Source: Actinophytocola sp. (GTDB taxonomy: Bacteria; Actinomycetota; Actinomycetes; Mycobacteriales; Pseudonocardiaceae). Taken from it: a DNA stretch of 64,000 bases. The notes beneath the pieces are model-generated. The model was not told where the DNA came from. It made no database searches and worked only from the letters and a program-made list of their open reading frames with translations. The position numbers and the translations under genes are program-made. Below are positions 1-9,595 of the stretch, piece by piece (within the stretch, counting starts at the first letter, position 1; each line of letters starts with the position of its first letter). The stretch covers positions 1 to 64,000 of the forward strand of contig WHTY01000003.1 of the NCBI GenBank assembly GCA_009377475.1. Direction: 5' to 3'.

Positions 1-26
1 GCTCGCCATCGTGCACACTACTCACT

Positions 27-84
27 GCGGCCCTTGTTGTTGATCTTGTTGCTGTGACAAGAAGCATGATCAACCAAGGGCCGC
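27..84. repeat. GATCAAC-type intergenic hairpin, copy 1
   Basis: The outer arms GCGGCCCTTG (27-36) and CAAGGGCCGC (75-84) are perfect complements. Inner arms GTTGATC and GATCAAC continue the stem, with two extra T on the left. The loop contains GCTGTGACA. Related hairpins with GATCAAC arms lie near 51659 and 52992. No gene is visible between 1 and 240. The element could be a terminator for something left of the window or a dispersed palindromic repeat. Confidence 0.6.
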
Positions 85-142
85 TTCCATGATCAACCGG
101 GGTCACCACACACCCGACCAGGGGTTAAACGACAAGCTAAGG

Positions 143-167
143 GACGCGCGGCGCTGCGCCGCGCGTC
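143..167. terminator. GC-rich palindrome downstream of the esterase gene
   Basis: Twelve-base perfect arms GACGCGCGGCGC and GCGCCGCGCGTC are separated by one T. It lies about 75 bases past the stop of the minus-strand esterase gene, beyond the 21-bp repeats. It has no U-tract, so its role as a terminator is inferred from position and stem strength. Confidence 0.4.
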
Positions 168-240
168 GTGTCCCCCACCCAGGGCGCCGTGTTCCCCGTT
201 CGCGACGCCGTGTTCCCCCGTTCGCGACGCCGTGTTCCGC
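168..240. repeat. 21-bp tandem repeat array A
   Basis: Three and a half units of 21-22 bases each start with GTGTCC or GTGTTCC and end in CGCC or CGACGCC (unit starts 168, 189, 210 and 232). The array directly abuts the stop codon of the minus-strand esterase gene at 241. The same unit family recurs near 6097, 28533, 29153 and 38389. Confidence 0.8.
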
Positions 241-1089
241 CTAAGGGGCGTGCCGCCCGAGGAATCGCACAACCTCGTCCGCGACGCCCGAGACGAAGTT
301 CGCCGTGTGCCCGCCGGGGCCGAGGTAGACCACGTTCGGCTGCGTCATGCTGATGAACTGCCGGGTGCCGGTGACGAACTGGTCGTCCTTGCCGCACCAC
401 ACGCCGAGCGCGCTGGGATCTGTCGCGTCCGGGTGACGCAGCGGGTCCAGCGACTCCCACGCCTCGCGGGACGGGAAGATCCGCCGGGTGCGCATCACCG
501 ACCACGACGTGATCAGCGCGGGTGACACCGCCGCCGTCGCCCTGAGCGGATCGTGCCGTTCGGCGCGCATGCGCGCGTACAGCAAGGCACCGAATCCGCC
601 CATCGACACCCCGGCGCACGCGAACGGCGGGTCAGCGAGGCCGCGTTCCCGCAGCCACACCGGAAGCTCGTTGAGCAGCATCGCCATCGGGTCGTCGTGC
701 GGACGAACCTGGTTCCAGTAGTTGTCCCCGCCGTCAACGGCGACCAGCGCGAACGGCGGGATCGTGCCCATCGCCGCCTCGCTCACCAGCCGCGCGTTGA
801 AGCCGTACTTCTGGGTGCCAACGGCGTCACCACCCAGCCCGTGCAGCACGAGACACACCGGCAGCGTGTCGGGGACATCGTCGCCCGGCAGCATGGTGAC
901 CAGGTCGACGTCGCGGCGGCGCGCCCGCGAACGCACCCGCTCGACGCTGCGCAGACTGAGGTAACTGGCAGATGCCGCACCGCCACCGCCCGACGCACCC
1001 AGCAGGGGCGTCAGAACGCCGCCGGTGAGCGCGAGCCCAGCCACGCCCGCCGTGAGCATCGTCCGCCTGCTAACCCGCTCATCGCCCAT
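241..1089 (-). CDS. Secreted alpha/beta-hydrolase esterase (Tat-type signal)
   Basis: A 282-residue protein with an N-terminal twin-arginine motif (SRRTML, residues 7-12) followed by a hydrophobic stretch, so export by Tat is likely. The mature part has an alpha/beta-hydrolase fold signature: an HGLGG oxyanion segment near residue 83, the nucleophile elbow GVSMGGFG with Ser at about 162, a plausible acidic residue near GKDD, and a late His in GGHTANF. It resembles the esterase D/antigen-85-like group of putative esterases; the substrate is unknown. It is a single gene on the minus strand whose 3' end abuts a 21-bp repeat array. The start is an ATG placing the Tat motif at the extreme N-terminus. 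Confidence 0.75.
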   Translation of the reverse strand: MGDERVSRRTMLTAGVAGLALTGGVLTPLLGASGGGGAASASYLSLRSVERVRSRARRRDVDLVTMLPGDDVPDTLPVCLVLHGLGGDAVGTQKYGFNARLVSEAAMGTIPPFALVAVDGGDNYWNQVRPHDDPMAMLLNELPVWLRERGLADPPFACAGVSMGGFGALLYARMRAERHDPLRATAAVSPALITSWSVMRTRRIFPSREAWESLDPLRHPDATDPSALGVWCGKDDQFVTGTRQFISMTQPNVVYLGPGGHTANFVSGVADEVVRFLGRHAP

Positions 1090-1179
1090 GGCAGCACCTC
1101 GTCTCCACGGTACGGCCAGAAGTCGATCACGCCCACCCCCCGAGGGCGCACCTGCCGAAGCCCACCGAACGGGTCACGC

Positions 1180-2004
1180 CTACGGCAGCGAAATCCGCTT
1201 CTCCCCGGCGTAGACGTTCATCTCCCCGCCGCGCAGGAACCCGATCAGGCTCATGTCCCGCTCCGCCGCCAGCTCCACCGCGAGCGACGACGGCGCGGAG
1301 ATCGCCGCCAGCATCGGGATGCCCGCCATCGTGGCCTTCTGCACGAGCTCGAACGACGCCCGCCCCGAGACCAGCAGGCCCGCGTCGTGCAGCGGCACCC
1401 GTTCGGACATCACCGCCCAGCCGATCGCTTTGTCGACCGCGTTGTGCCTGCCGACGTCCTCGCGCACCACCAGCAGCTCACCGGACGCGTCGAACAGCGC
1501 CGCCGCGTGCAGCCCGCCGGTCGCCTGGAACACCCGCTGCCGCGCCCGCAGCGCGTCCGGCAGCGCCCCCAGCACCTCTGCCGTCACCGCGAAGTCGGTC
1601 CCGACGTCGAACCGCGAGGCCAGCCGCACCGCGTCGAGCGCAGCCTTGCCGCACACGCCGCAGGACGACGTCGTGTAGAAGTTGCGCTCCACTCCGGTGT
1701 CGGGCAGCGCGACGCCGGGTGCGAGCGTCATGTTCAGCACGTTGTAGGTGTTGCGGCCCTGGTCGTCCACGCCGTCGCAGTACCGCCCCGCCGAGATGTC
1801 CTCCCGCGCGCCGATGACGCCTTCGGTGAGCAGGAAGCCGTGGGCCAGCTCGATGTCGTTGCCCGGTGTGCGCATGGTGACGGACAGCGCGCTGCCGTTG
1901 ACACGCAGCTCAAGCGGTTCCTCGGCGGCCAGCGTGTCCGGCCTGCGCGTGGTGCCGTCCGCGCGCAAGGTGAGCACGGGAGTGCGTACGGTAATGCGAC
2001 TCAC
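1180..2004 (-). CDS. fdhD: FdhD, formate dehydrogenase sulfurtransferase
   Basis: A 274-residue protein matching the FdhD family. Members transfer sulfur from a cysteine desulfurase to the molybdenum/tungsten bis-MGD cofactor of formate dehydrogenase. The conserved CxxC pair is in [10 protein letters not shown] (Cys115 and Cys118), followed by the family-typical [14 protein letters not shown] and [12 protein letters not shown] segments. I chose the GTG at 2004 because GGAGGA lies nine bases upstream and the length then fits the family; a longer frame upstream is non-coding in character. No formate dehydrogenase gene is in the window, so the client enzyme lies elsewhere. Confidence 0.9.
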   Translation of the reverse strand: MSRITVRTPVLTLRADGTTRRPDTLAAEEPLELRVNGSALSVTMRTPGNDIELAHGFLLTEGVIGAREDISAGRYCDGVDDQGRNTYNVLNMTLAPGVALPDTGVERNFYTTSSCGVCGKAALDAVRLASRFDVGTDFAVTAEVLGALPDALRARQRVFQATGGLHAAALFDASGELLVVREDVGRHNAVDKAIGWAVMSERVPLHDAGLLVSGRASFELVQKATMAGIPMLAAISAPSSLAVELAAERDMSLIGFLRGGEMNVYAGEKRISLP

Positions 2005-2070
2005 CTGGGCGATTCCTCCGTTTCCACGAACCGCCTGTGAGCGATCCGGCATCGGCCTAACCTGGGGATC

Positions 2071-2226
2071 ATGCTGCTCGCAGAGGATCTCTCGCTGCTG
2101 TCCCATGACGACGATACGGGGCGCGAGTCCGGGGTGAGGAACGGCGATTGCGTGCCGCTGCTCACCGCCACCAAGGACGTCAACCACTCGCACGCCGCCG
2201 TGCTCGCCGAGCTGCTGCGGGAGTGA
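2071..2226 (+). pseudogene. Remnant of a GPP34-family gene
   Basis: A 51-codon frame from ATG at 2071 begins [18 protein letters not shown]. This looks like the N-terminus of GPP34 (Golgi phosphoprotein 3-like) proteins of actinobacteria, which typically open MLLAEDLLLLLLDD and are over 200 residues long. After about 18 residues the similarity stops. A short tail follows that ends [11 protein letters not shown], which could be the original C-terminus. I read it as an internally deleted remnant between fdhD and a membrane protein gene. It could also be a real small protein. Confidence 0.5.
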
Positions 2227-2230
2227 TCCG

Positions 2231-3244
2231 CTACAGGTCGCAGTTCGTTCCGGAGTCGAGTGGTGCGGCGGCGTCGAAGTAGTGCTCGTCGGGGTGCTCC
2301 AGGTCGTCGCGGTGCCAGTTCCGATCGCTGTACTGCGGAGCGAGGTAGCCGTCCTTCGCCGCGTCGCAGGACATCGAAAAGGTGAAGTACTGGGTGCGGT
2401 GGACGTGCACGCCGTGTGCGGCTTCCTGCCAGCGGGGACCGGTGTAGACCTTGTAGGTCGTCGCCGATCGCCGGACCGCGACGATGTCCAGCGCACGGAG
2501 CAGTCGGTCAGGATGGTCGGTGTCGAAAGCATAGGCTGCGGCGAGCTTCGCCGTGACAATCAGCTCGCCCGGTCTGCCTGCCCGCACGCGCAACGTGCCG
2601 CTCAGCTTGGGTGACGCTGGCAGAAGCGGATAGTCCTCGTGGATCAGCACGACGTGGTTTGCCGCGATTCTGGGTCCGTCGATACGGTCGCGCAGGTCAT
2701 GCCGCACGCCAGGGGCCAGGGTGGCCAGGTACCGCCGCAGGTGATGCTCCTCGATCACCCTGGGGTCCAGCAGCGACGCGGAGATGGTGCGCTTGACCTG
2801 GTTGAGCGCGCGTGCGACCTGCTTCGCGGAGAGGTCGCCGACCGGCTTGGGCTTCGGTGACGAGATCCCAGCGATGCCGTCCTGCCAGGTCGCGGCGGGC
2901 GTGCCGACGAACGGCTGATGCAGTTCCACGACGCTGCCGGGCACCTGAGTCGTCACGGTCGTCGGCGGCGGTGTGCGCATTACCTCGGTGGGCTGCGACT
3001 CGTCGGCGAGCCCCGCCATGTCACGGATGTCGTCCCAGTACGTCATGACCGCGACGACCGCGATGGGGGCGCTGATCACGGCCGCGAGACGCACAGTGGT
3101 GCGGTAGCGCCGACGGCGGCGCACCTCCCGCGTGCCCCACGTCCGCCGGAGCTTGGCGTGTGTGCGACGTGCCTGCCATCGCGCACGTAAGCCGGAGGCG
3201 GTCCACTTCGAATACGGACGGCGGCTTATGTCCGATTCATTCAT
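2231..3244 (-). CDS. Membrane-anchored protein of unknown function
   Basis: A 337-residue protein not recognised. Residues 1-50 are strongly basic ([11 protein letters not shown]). One membrane segment follows ([17 protein letters not shown]), then a Thr/Pro-rich linker ([12 protein letters not shown]) and an approximately 220-residue extracytoplasmic domain with two Cys (SMSCDAA and a C-terminal NCDL) that could form a disulfide. The topology is type II. The ATG at 3244 has a good ribosome site (AAGGGGAG six bases upstream). It is divergent from valS, with about 90 bases between the two starts. Confidence 0.65.
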   Translation of the reverse strand: MNESDISRRPYSKWTASGLRARWQARRTHAKLRRTWGTREVRRRRRYRTTVRLAAVISAPIAVVAVMTYWDDIRDMAGLADESQPTEVMRTPPPTTVTTQVPGSVVELHQPFVGTPAATWQDGIAGISSPKPKPVGDLSAKQVARALNQVKRTISASLLDPRVIEEHHLRRYLATLAPGVRHDLRDRIDGPRIAANHVVLIHEDYPLLPASPKLSGTLRVRAGRPGELIVTAKLAAAYAFDTDHPDRLLRALDIVAVRRSATTYKVYTGPRWQEAAHGVHVHRTQYFTFSMSCDAAKDGYLAPQYSDRNWHRDDLEHPDEHYFDAAAPLDSGTNCDL

Positions 3245-3319
3245 GAACTCCCCTTTCTACCCGCTGCACCTTATAGGGTGCGGGTGCGGGGCCTTGTGCT
3301 GCGCCGATTGGCCGGTTCG

Positions 3320-3325
3320 TAGACT
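3320..3325 (+). promoter_or_regulatory. Putative -10 element of a leaderless valS promoter
   Basis: TAGACT fits the actinobacterial -10 pattern TANNNT and ends eight bases before the GTG start of valS, where no Shine-Dalgarno sequence is present. That arrangement is typical of leaderless transcripts. No clear -35 box was found. Confidence 0.4.
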
Positions 3326-3333
3326 TACCGACT

Positions 3334-6015
3334 GTGACCGAGAACGCGAATAACCCCAGCACAGACCTGCCCTCCGCGTGGAACCCGGCCGACCATGAGG
3401 CCGAGCTGTACCAGCGCTGGGTAGATGCGGGCTACTTCGCGGCCGACCCGGACAGCGGCAAACCGACGTACACCATCGTGCTGCCGCCGCCGAACGTCAC
3501 CGGCGCGATGCACATGGGCCACGCGCTCGACCACTCGCTGATGGACGCGCTGACCCGTCGCCGCAGGATGCAGGGCTACGAGGCGCTGTGGCTGCCCGGC
3601 ATGGACCACGCGGGCATCGCCACGCAGAACGTCGTCGAGCGCGAGCTGTCCAACGAGGGTGTCTCCCGCCACGACCTCGGGCGCGAGAAGTTCATCGAGC
3701 GCGTCTGGGAGTGGAAGGAAGAGTACGGCGGCAAGATCCTCGGCCAGATGCGCCGCCTCGGCGACGGCGTCGACTGGAGCCGCGAGCGCTTCACCATGGA
3801 CTCGCGGCTTTCGCGCGCGGTCCAGACGATCTTCAAGCGGCTCTACGACGACGGGCTGATCTACCAGGCCGAACGCATCATCAACTGGTGTCCGCGCTGT
3901 CACACCGCGCTGTCCGACATCGAGGTCGAGCACGCCGACGTCGACGGCGAGCTGGTCTCCATCCGCTACGGCGACGGGGATGACGCCATCGTCGTCGCCA
4001 CCACCCGTGCGGAGACGATGCTCGGTGACACCGCCGTCGCGGTGCACCCGGACGACTCCCGGTATACGCACCTGATCGGCACCGAGGTCCAGTTGCCGCT
4101 GACCGGCCGCCGGATTCCGATCGTCGCGGACGAGCACGTGGACCCGGAGTTCGGCTCCGGCGCGGTCAAGGTGACCCCGGCGCACGACCCGAATGACTTC
4201 GAGATCGGCAAGCGCCACGACCTGCCGATGCTGACGATCATGGACGAGACCGGCGTGATCACCGCGCACGGCTCGTTCGAGGGGCTGGACCGGTTCGAGG
4301 CACGTCCCGCCGTCGTCGCCGCGCTGCGCGAACAGGGGCGCATCGTCGCGGAGAAACGCCCCTACGTGCACTCGGTCGGGCACTGCTCCCGTTGCGACAC
4401 CGTGGTGGAGCCGCGGCTGTCGTTGCAGTGGTGGGTGCGGGTGGCGCCACTCGCGAAGGCCGCTGGCGACGCGGTGCGCGACGGTCGCACCACGATTCAC
4501 CCGCCGGAGCTGGCGAAGCGCTACTTCGACTGGGTCGACGACATGCACGACTGGTGCATCTCGCGGCAGTTGTGGTGGGGTCACCGCATCCCGGTCTGGT
4601 ACGGCCCGAACGGCGAGAAGGTCTGCGTCGGCCCCGACGAGGAGCCGCCTACGGGCGAGGGCTGGACGCAGGACGGCGACGTCCTCGACACCTGGTTCTC
4701 GTCCGGGCTGTGGCCGTTCTCCACGCTCGGCTGGCCGGACGACACCGCCGACCTGCGTGCGTTCTATCCGACCAGCGTGCTCGTCACCGGCTACGACATC
4801 CTGTTTTTCTGGGTCGCTCGGATGATGATGTTCGGGCTGTACGCGATGAAGGATAACGGCGGCAGCCGTGCTGTGCCTTTCCGAGACGTCTTCCTGCACG
4901 GCCTCATCCGCGACGCCACTGGCAAGAAGATGTCGAAGTCGCGCGGCAACGTCATCGACCCGCTGGACTGGCTGGACCGCTTTGGCGCCGACGCCACTCG
5001 GTTCACGCTGGCGCGCGGGGCCAACCCCGGCAGCGATATGGCGATCGCGGAAGAGTGGGCCGCTGGGTCGCGCAACTTCTGCACGAAGCTGTTCAACGCC
5101 AGCCGGTTCGCGCTGATGAACGGCGCGACGGTGGCCGAACTGCCCGCGCGCGACTCGCTGACCGACGCCGACCGCTGGATCCTGGACCTCACCGACCAGC
5201 TCGTGTCCGATGTAGACACGCTGTTCGACGGCTTCCAGTTCGCCAAGCTGTGCGACGCGCTGTACCACTTCACGTGGGACGAGTTCTGCGACTGGTACCT
5301 GGAGCTCGCCAAGGTGCAGCTCGCCGAGGGCAGCGCTCGGGCCGACGCCACCCGGGCGGTGCTTGGGCACGTGCTCGACACCGTGCTGCGACTGCTGCAC
5401 CCGGTGCTGCCGTTCGTGACCGAGAAGCTGTGGACGTCGCTGACCAGCAGTGGGGGTCCCCCCGCCGATGAGGGCGTAGCCGGCGGGGGAGAGTCGCTGG
5501 TGATCGCGGACTGGCCCAGCGCGGTCGGCGGCGAGCGGGACACCGGTGCCGCCGCGCGCATCGCGGACGTGCAAAAGCTGGTCACCGAGATCCGCCGGTT
5601 CCGCTCCGACCAGGGCCTCAAGCCAGGGCAGAAGGTGGCCGCGCGGCTCTCCGGCGCTGGCTTCGACGGCATCGTCGGGCACGAGTCGTCGGTGCGGGCG
5701 CTGGCCAAGCTCACCGAGCCGGGCGACGACTTCACCGGCAGCGTGTCGTTCGAGGTCGGCTTGGCCACCGGCACCGCGCACTTCGAGCTGGACCTTTCCG
5801 GCGCGATCGACGTCGCCGCCGAGCGCAAGCGGCTGGACAAGGACCTGGCTGCGGCGCGCAAGGAGCTGGAGCAGACGGAGAAGAAGCTGGGGAACCCGTC
5901 GTTCGTCGAGAAGGCGCCAGCGGACGTCGTCGAGAAGATCCGAGGCCGCAAGCAGGCGGCGGAGTCCGACATCGAGCGCATTTCCGCGCGACTGGCGTCG
6001 CTGCCCAGCGCGTAA
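3334..6015 (+). CDS. valS: Valyl-tRNA synthetase
   Basis: An 893-residue class I aminoacyl-tRNA synthetase that charges tRNA-Val. The HIGH motif appears as HMGH at about residue 60 after PPPNVTGA. The KMSKS motif appears as KKMSKSRGN near 530. The CP1 editing domain lies between ([13 protein letters not shown], then [21 protein letters not shown] [15 protein letters not shown]). The last 60 residues form the family coiled-coil arm ([18 protein letters not shown]). The GTG start is used without an obvious ribosome site. An unusual Gly/Pro-rich insert at about residues 705-722 is encoded by a DNA palindrome (separate entry). The gene is followed by a strong palindrome and is convergent with the binding-protein gene. 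Confidence 0.97.
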   Translation: MTENANNPSTDLPSAWNPADHEAELYQRWVDAGYFAADPDSGKPTYTIVLPPPNVTGAMHMGHALDHSLMDALTRRRRMQGYEALWLPGMDHAGIATQNVVERELSNEGVSRHDLGREKFIERVWEWKEEYGGKILGQMRRLGDGVDWSRERFTMDSRLSRAVQTIFKRLYDDGLIYQAERIINWCPRCHTALSDIEVEHADVDGELVSIRYGDGDDAIVVATTRAETMLGDTAVAVHPDDSRYTHLIGTEVQLPLTGRRIPIVADEHVDPEFGSGAVKVTPAHDPNDFEIGKRHDLPMLTIMDETGVITAHGSFEGLDRFEARPAVVAALREQGRIVAEKRPYVHSVGHCSRCDTVVEPRLSLQWWVRVAPLAKAAGDAVRDGRTTIHPPELAKRYFDWVDDMHDWCISRQLWWGHRIPVWYGPNGEKVCVGPDEEPPTGEGWTQDGDVLDTWFSSGLWPFSTLGWPDDTADLRAFYPTSVLVTGYDILFFWVARMMMFGLYAMKDNGGSRAVPFRDVFLHGLIRDATGKKMSKSRGNVIDPLDWLDRFGADATRFTLARGANPGSDMAIAEEWAAGSRNFCTKLFNASRFALMNGATVAELPARDSLTDADRWILDLTDQLVSDVDTLFDGFQFAKLCDALYHFTWDEFCDWYLELAKVQLAEGSARADATRAVLGHVLDTVLRLLHPVLPFVTEKLWTSLTSSGGPPADEGVAGGGESLVIADWPSAVGGERDTGAAARIADVQKLVTEIRRFRSDQGLKPGQKVAARLSGAGFDGIVGHESSVRALAKLTEPGDDFTGSVSFEVGLATGTAHFELDLSGAIDVAAERKRLDKDLAAARKELEQTEKKLGNPSFVEKAPADVVEKIRGRKQAAESDIERISARLASLPSA
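5451..5492. repeat. Palindromic insert inside valS
   Basis: Arms CCCCCGCCG (5459-5467) and CGGCGGGGG (5481-5489) enclose a 13-base loop, flanked by GTGGGGGT and GAGAG. It stays in frame and encodes about 14 Gly/Pro/Glu-rich residues ([15 protein letters not shown]) in the anticodon-binding region. It resembles short mobile palindromes of the GGGGGT...GGGGGAG type common in actinomycete genomes; that comparison is from memory. Confidence 0.6.
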
Positions 6016-6026
6016 GCGTCTATCGC

Positions 6027-6079
6027 GCAACGAAGGGCTTCTTTCTTGCGTCTGGTGCAAGAAAGAAGCCCTTCGTTGC
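6027..6079. terminator. Perfect 23-bp palindrome, bidirectional terminator candidate
   Basis: Arms 6027-6049 and 6057-6079 are fully complementary around a 7-base loop (GTCTGGT). The core is GAAGGGCTTCTTTCTTGC. It starts 12 bases after the valS stop and lies between the convergent valS and substrate-binding protein genes. A near-identical core recurs in the palindromes at 14184 and 44107. Confidence 0.75.
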
Positions 6080-6096
6080 ATCGGCACCCTCCCCGA

Positions 6097-6203
6097 GTGC
6101 GGAACACAGCATCGTGAGTGGGAACACGGCGCCTGGAGCGGGGGACACGGCCGGGCCTGTGCGGACCCAGGTCGTGTCCCCCGCTCAGCGCTGCGTGTTC
6201 CTC
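6097..6203. repeat. 21-bp repeat array B with nested hairpin
   Basis: Units containing GGAACAC or GGGACAC occur in one orientation on the left and inverted on the right. A 13-base perfect stem results (AGCGGGGGACACG at 6137-6149, CGTGTCCCCCGCT at 6173-6185). It fills the rest of the gap between valS and the minus-strand binding-protein gene and touches the latter's stop codon at 6202. Confidence 0.7.
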
Positions 6204-7515
6204 AGAAGCACGGCTCCGAGAGCTCGTAGCCCTCGGCGCTCGGCCCGATGTAGAGGTCCTTCGTCAGCGACACGCCGGTCGGAGCATCCGCGTCGACCTC
6301 GCTGATCACGCTCTGCCGGAACACGGCGTCGTTCGGTTCGTCGGCGTAGTTGCCGGCTTCCGAGGGCAGCATGCCCTCATAGTCGACCGTCTTCAGCGAC
6401 GTCACCGCCTCGACGAGGCCCTCCCGGGTCAGGTCGCCGTTCTGGGCGGCGGCCTCCAGCGCGGCCTTCATCGGGTAGGACCAGGCCCAGCCCGAGGTGT
6501 AGCCGTCGTTGGGCTCGACCGAGCCCAGCGCCTCTCGCATGGCCTCGTGGCCAGGGGTGTCCGCGCCGAACGGCGCCCACGGGCCCGACTGGAGGTAGAG
6601 CGCCTTGAAGGCGTCAGCGGCCGGGCTCTTGAGCAGCGCAGGGTTCCACGTCGGGCTGGTGCCGATGACCTTGCCCTCGAAACCCCTGCCCGCCGCCTCG
6701 CCGACGATCGCGGCGGCGTCGGTCGGGCCGGTCGTCACGATCACCAGGTCCGGCTTCTGGCCGACGACTGCCCTGATCGCACCGGCCTGGTTCTCCGGGC
6801 CCTGGCCGGTCTCGATCGCGGTGAAGTCCAGGCCCTGCGCCTCGGCGGCTGTCTTCGCGCCACCGGCGGCGTCCTCGCCGTAGTCACCGGGGTAGTGCAC
6901 CGCCATGACCGACTTCGCGCCCAACTCATCGACGGCGTAGTCGACGGCGTTCATCGACTCGAGGCAGTAGTTGGTGCCGGACTCCAGGATGACGTCCTCG
7001 AAGTCCCACGCCGACGTCCACGACGCTGGCGCCGCGACGACGTTGTTCTGCTTGAGGTCGTTGATGATCGCGGCCGTTGTGGGCGAGCCCAACGTCTGCG
7101 CAAGGCCAAGCACCTCGCTCTCGATCTCCTGGTAGACCTGCCGGTGGACCTCGGGGTTGTACTTGTTGTCCTTGATGTAGCTGGTGACGTCGACGTCGAA
7201 GGCCTGGTCACCCGCCTGGATGCCGCCCTGCTCGTTGACCCGCGCCCAGAACGCCTTCTGCGCGTCGGTGATCGGCACCGCGAGCGCTGCGAACGGGCCG
7301 GACGTCAGGTCGGAGATGACGCCCAGGTAGATGCAACCGTTGTCCTTGTTCGGCGTTTTCGGGCAGGCCTCCTGGGTTACGCCGGTGCCGGTGGCGACCT
7401 CACCTTCGCCACCTCCGCCGCCAGTGTCGCCGCCACCGCGACACGCGGTCGCGACGAGAGCGACGGCGAACAGCGCCGCGGTGAATGCGGTCCGCCTGTG
7501 TTTCCACGTGGCCAT
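6202..7515 (-). CDS. Branched-chain amino acid-type ABC transporter substrate-binding lipoprotein
   Basis: A 437-residue type I periplasmic binding protein (LivJ/LivK-like). The signal peptide ends in a lipobox (VATAC, Cys25), followed by a Gly-rich linker. The conserved opening IYLGVISDLTSGPFAAL and later VIVTTGPTDAAAIVGEA fit the family. I chose the ATG at 7515 because of AAAGGATCG upstream and the signal peptide; the frame stays open further upstream but that sequence is antisense to livM. It is the last gene of the operon, 38 bases after livM. Given the acyl-CoA ligase in the operon, the ligand may be a carboxylic acid rather than an amino acid (inference). Confidence 0.88.
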   Translation of the reverse strand: MATWKHRRTAFTAALFAVALVATACRGGGDTGGGGGEGEVATGTGVTQEACPKTPNKDNGCIYLGVISDLTSGPFAALAVPITDAQKAFWARVNEQGGIQAGDQAFDVDVTSYIKDNKYNPEVHRQVYQEIESEVLGLAQTLGSPTTAAIINDLKQNNVVAAPASWTSAWDFEDVILESGTNYCLESMNAVDYAVDELGAKSVMAVHYPGDYGEDAAGGAKTAAEAQGLDFTAIETGQGPENQAGAIRAVVGQKPDLVIVTTGPTDAAAIVGEAAGRGFEGKVIGTSPTWNPALLKSPAADAFKALYLQSGPWAPFGADTPGHEAMREALGSVEPNDGYTSGWAWSYPMKAALEAAAQNGDLTREGLVEAVTSLKTVDYEGMLPSEAGNYADEPNDAVFRQSVISEVDADAPTGVSLTKDLYIGPSAEGYELSEPCF

Positions 7516-7553
7516 GATTCGATCCTTTCGTAGGGCGATCCGGTAGGGCCGGG

Positions 7554-8711
7554 TCAGTAGGAGAAGGGCCAGGCCTTCCAGTAGTTGCGGATGCGGGTCC
7601 ATATCCCGAACAACCCGCGTGGTTCGAAGATCAGGAAGCCGATGATCAGCAGGCCGTAGAGCACCGTCTCGACCTGGAACACGTTCAGCGGCGCGCTGGC
7701 GTCGTTTGAGATGAACGGCAAGATCGTCGGGGACTCCCTGGTCAGCGCGGGCAGTAGCGTGATGAAGAACGCGCCCATGATCGAGCCGGAGATCGTGGCG
7801 ACCCCGCCGATCAACACCATCGCGATGTACTGCACCGACAGCAGCAGGTTGAACGACGTTGGCTCGATGAACCCGGTGATGGTGTAGACAAGGGCGCCTG
7901 CGACGCCCGCGTAGAACGACGACACCGCGAACGCGATCATCTTGTAGTGGGCCAGGTTCACGCCGATCACCGACGCGGCGATGTCGCGGTCGCGGATCGC
8001 GGCGAATGCCCTGCCAACCTTGGACCGCGCCAGGTTCCGCGCGAGCACGCCGAACACGACGAGGCAGACCAGCATCAGCAGGTACAGCTTCTGGTCCGAC
8101 GTGAAGACGTCGCCGGAGTCCGCGAGGTTGACGCCGAACAGCTCCGGCACCGGCCCTGGCCTGCCGACGCCCGCGCCGCCGGTCAGGCCGCGCCACTCCT
8201 TGAAGACGTGCTCGCCGATGAAGACGAGCCCGAGCGTGACGATGGCTAGGTACAGCCCCCGCAGCCGGGTGGCCAGCGGGGCGACCAGCACCCCGAACAA
8301 CGCCGCCACCAGTCCCGCCGCGAGCAGCCACACGACCACGTTGGTGACGCCGAAGCCGATCGTGCGGCCAGCGGGGTCGCCAGACAGCACCGCGGCGGTG
8401 TAGGCGCCGATGGCCAGGAAGAACGCGTGTCCCAGCGACACCTGACCGGCGTAGCCGGTGACGATGTTGAGCCCGATCGCGCCGATCGACGCGGCGCAGG
8501 CCAGCCCGAGCAGGCTCAGCGTGTTGTCCTGCGCCAGCCACGGCATCGCGAACGCGAGCAGCACGAGCGCCAGCACCGCGACGAGCTTCGGTCGGGTGTT
8601 CAGCAGCCGCAGGTGTTGCGAGTAGGAGGTGTAAAGCCCTGGCCTGCCGGACAACTGCCGTGGCTTGCGTCCGGCGGGCCGCTCGGGTGGTGTTGTCGTT
8701 GGCGCGCTCAT
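7554..8711 (-). CDS. LivM-type ABC transporter permease
   Basis: A 385-residue inner-membrane permease with a cytoplasmic N-terminal tail of about 40 residues and roughly 9-10 hydrophobic segments. The LivM signature NIVTGYAGQVSLGHAFF and the EAA-like cytoplasmic loop AFAAIRDRDIAASVIGVNLAHYK are present. The start ATG overlaps the livH stop by four bases, so translation is coupled. Together with LivH it forms the membrane channel. It is called a high-affinity branched-chain amino acid-type permease by family only; the substrate is not shown by the sequence. Confidence 0.88.
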   Translation of the reverse strand: MSAPTTTPPERPAGRKPRQLSGRPGLYTSYSQHLRLLNTRPKLVAVLALVLLAFAMPWLAQDNTLSLLGLACAASIGAIGLNIVTGYAGQVSLGHAFFLAIGAYTAAVLSGDPAGRTIGFGVTNVVVWLLAAGLVAALFGVLVAPLATRLRGLYLAIVTLGLVFIGEHVFKEWRGLTGGAGVGRPGPVPELFGVNLADSGDVFTSDQKLYLLMLVCLVVFGVLARNLARSKVGRAFAAIRDRDIAASVIGVNLAHYKMIAFAVSSFYAGVAGALVYTITGFIEPTSFNLLLSVQYIAMVLIGGVATISGSIMGAFFITLLPALTRESPTILPFISNDASAPLNVFQVETVLYGLLIIGFLIFEPRGLFGIWTRIRNYWKAWPFSY

Positions 8712-9595
8712 ACCCGCTCCACCTCCCTGGTGCCGAACAGTCCGTACGGTTTGACCAACAGCACCAGCAGCATCACCACATACGGCGACACCACGGAGAA
8801 GTTGTCACCGAGCCAGGGCGCGAAATCACTCTGATAGGTGGCGACGAGCGATTCGACGACGCCGATCGTGAGCCCGCCGACGACCGCGCCGCCGAGCGAG
8901 TCGAGACCGCCGAGGATGATCGCGGGCAACGCCTTGAGCGCGATGATCCACAGTTGCTGGTCGACGCCGACGCCGGTGGCCACGAACGTCCCCGCGATGG
9001 CGGCGAGTCCACCCGCGATGGCCCACGCCATCGCGAACACCGTGCTCACCGAGATGCCCTGCGCCAGCGCTGTCTCCTGGTCGAACGACGCCGCCCGTGT
9101 CGCCAGCCCGAGCCGGGTGTACTTGAAGAACGCGAACAGCACGGTGATCACCACGACGGTGGTCAGGAACATCGCGATGTAGCGTTCCTGCACCGTCACG
9201 CCGAGAAACGAGACCCGGCTGAATCCCCATGGGTCGCCGACCTGCCTGACGTCGGTGCCGATGAAACCGTTGATCACCACGCGCAGCGCGATGTCGATGC
9301 CGAGGGTGATGATCGCGACGACGAACACCGGCTTGCCGACCATCGGCCGGATGACGGTGCGCTCAAGGCCGAGCCCGAGCAGCGCGATGCCGACGACGCC
9401 GAGGATCACCGCGAGGATGAAGCCGAACGGGCCGACCAGGTAGCTGACCAGCACCGCCCCGGCCAGCATCAGCGCGGGCTGCGCGAAGCTGATCACCCGC
9501 ATCGACTTGTAGATGATCACGAAGCCGAGGGCGAGCAGGGCATAGATCGAACCCTGGCCCAGCCCGGCGAGCGTGCTGCTCAAGAGTTCCTTCAC
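8708..9595 (-). CDS. LivH-type ABC transporter permease
   Basis: A 295-residue permease with about eight membrane segments, opening with the LivH-like GLGQGSIYALLALGFVIIYK. The second half contains the coupling segment LATRAASFDQETALAQGISV, which contacts the ATPases in this family. The GTG start overlaps the stop of the acyl-CoA ligase gene (GTGA), and its own stop overlaps the livM start. Confidence 0.88.
   Translation of the reverse strand: MKELLSSTLAGLGQGSIYALLALGFVIIYKSMRVISFAQPALMLAGAVLVSYLVGPFGFILAVILGVVGIALLGLGLERTVIRPMVGKPVFVVAIITLGIDIALRVVINGFIGTDVRQVGDPWGFSRVSFLGVTVQERYIAMFLTTVVVITVLFAFFKYTRLGLATRAASFDQETALAQGISVSTVFAMAWAIAGGLAAIAGTFVATGVGVDQQLWIIALKALPAIILGGLDSLGGAVVGGLTIGVVESLVATYQSDFAPWLGDNFSVVSPYVVMLLVLLVKPYGLFGTREVERV

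Noticed and set aside
3325..6087. Very long minus-strand open frames opposite valS, glgP (46245-48422) and rne (21780-23270)
   Set aside because: They are antisense shadows of strongly conserved genes in high-GC DNA, are rich in Arg, Ala and Gly, and show no family motifs.
7516..8541. Extension of the binding-protein gene far upstream
   Set aside because: That sequence is the livM gene read in another frame; the lipoprotein signal peptide and ribosome site fix the start at 7515.
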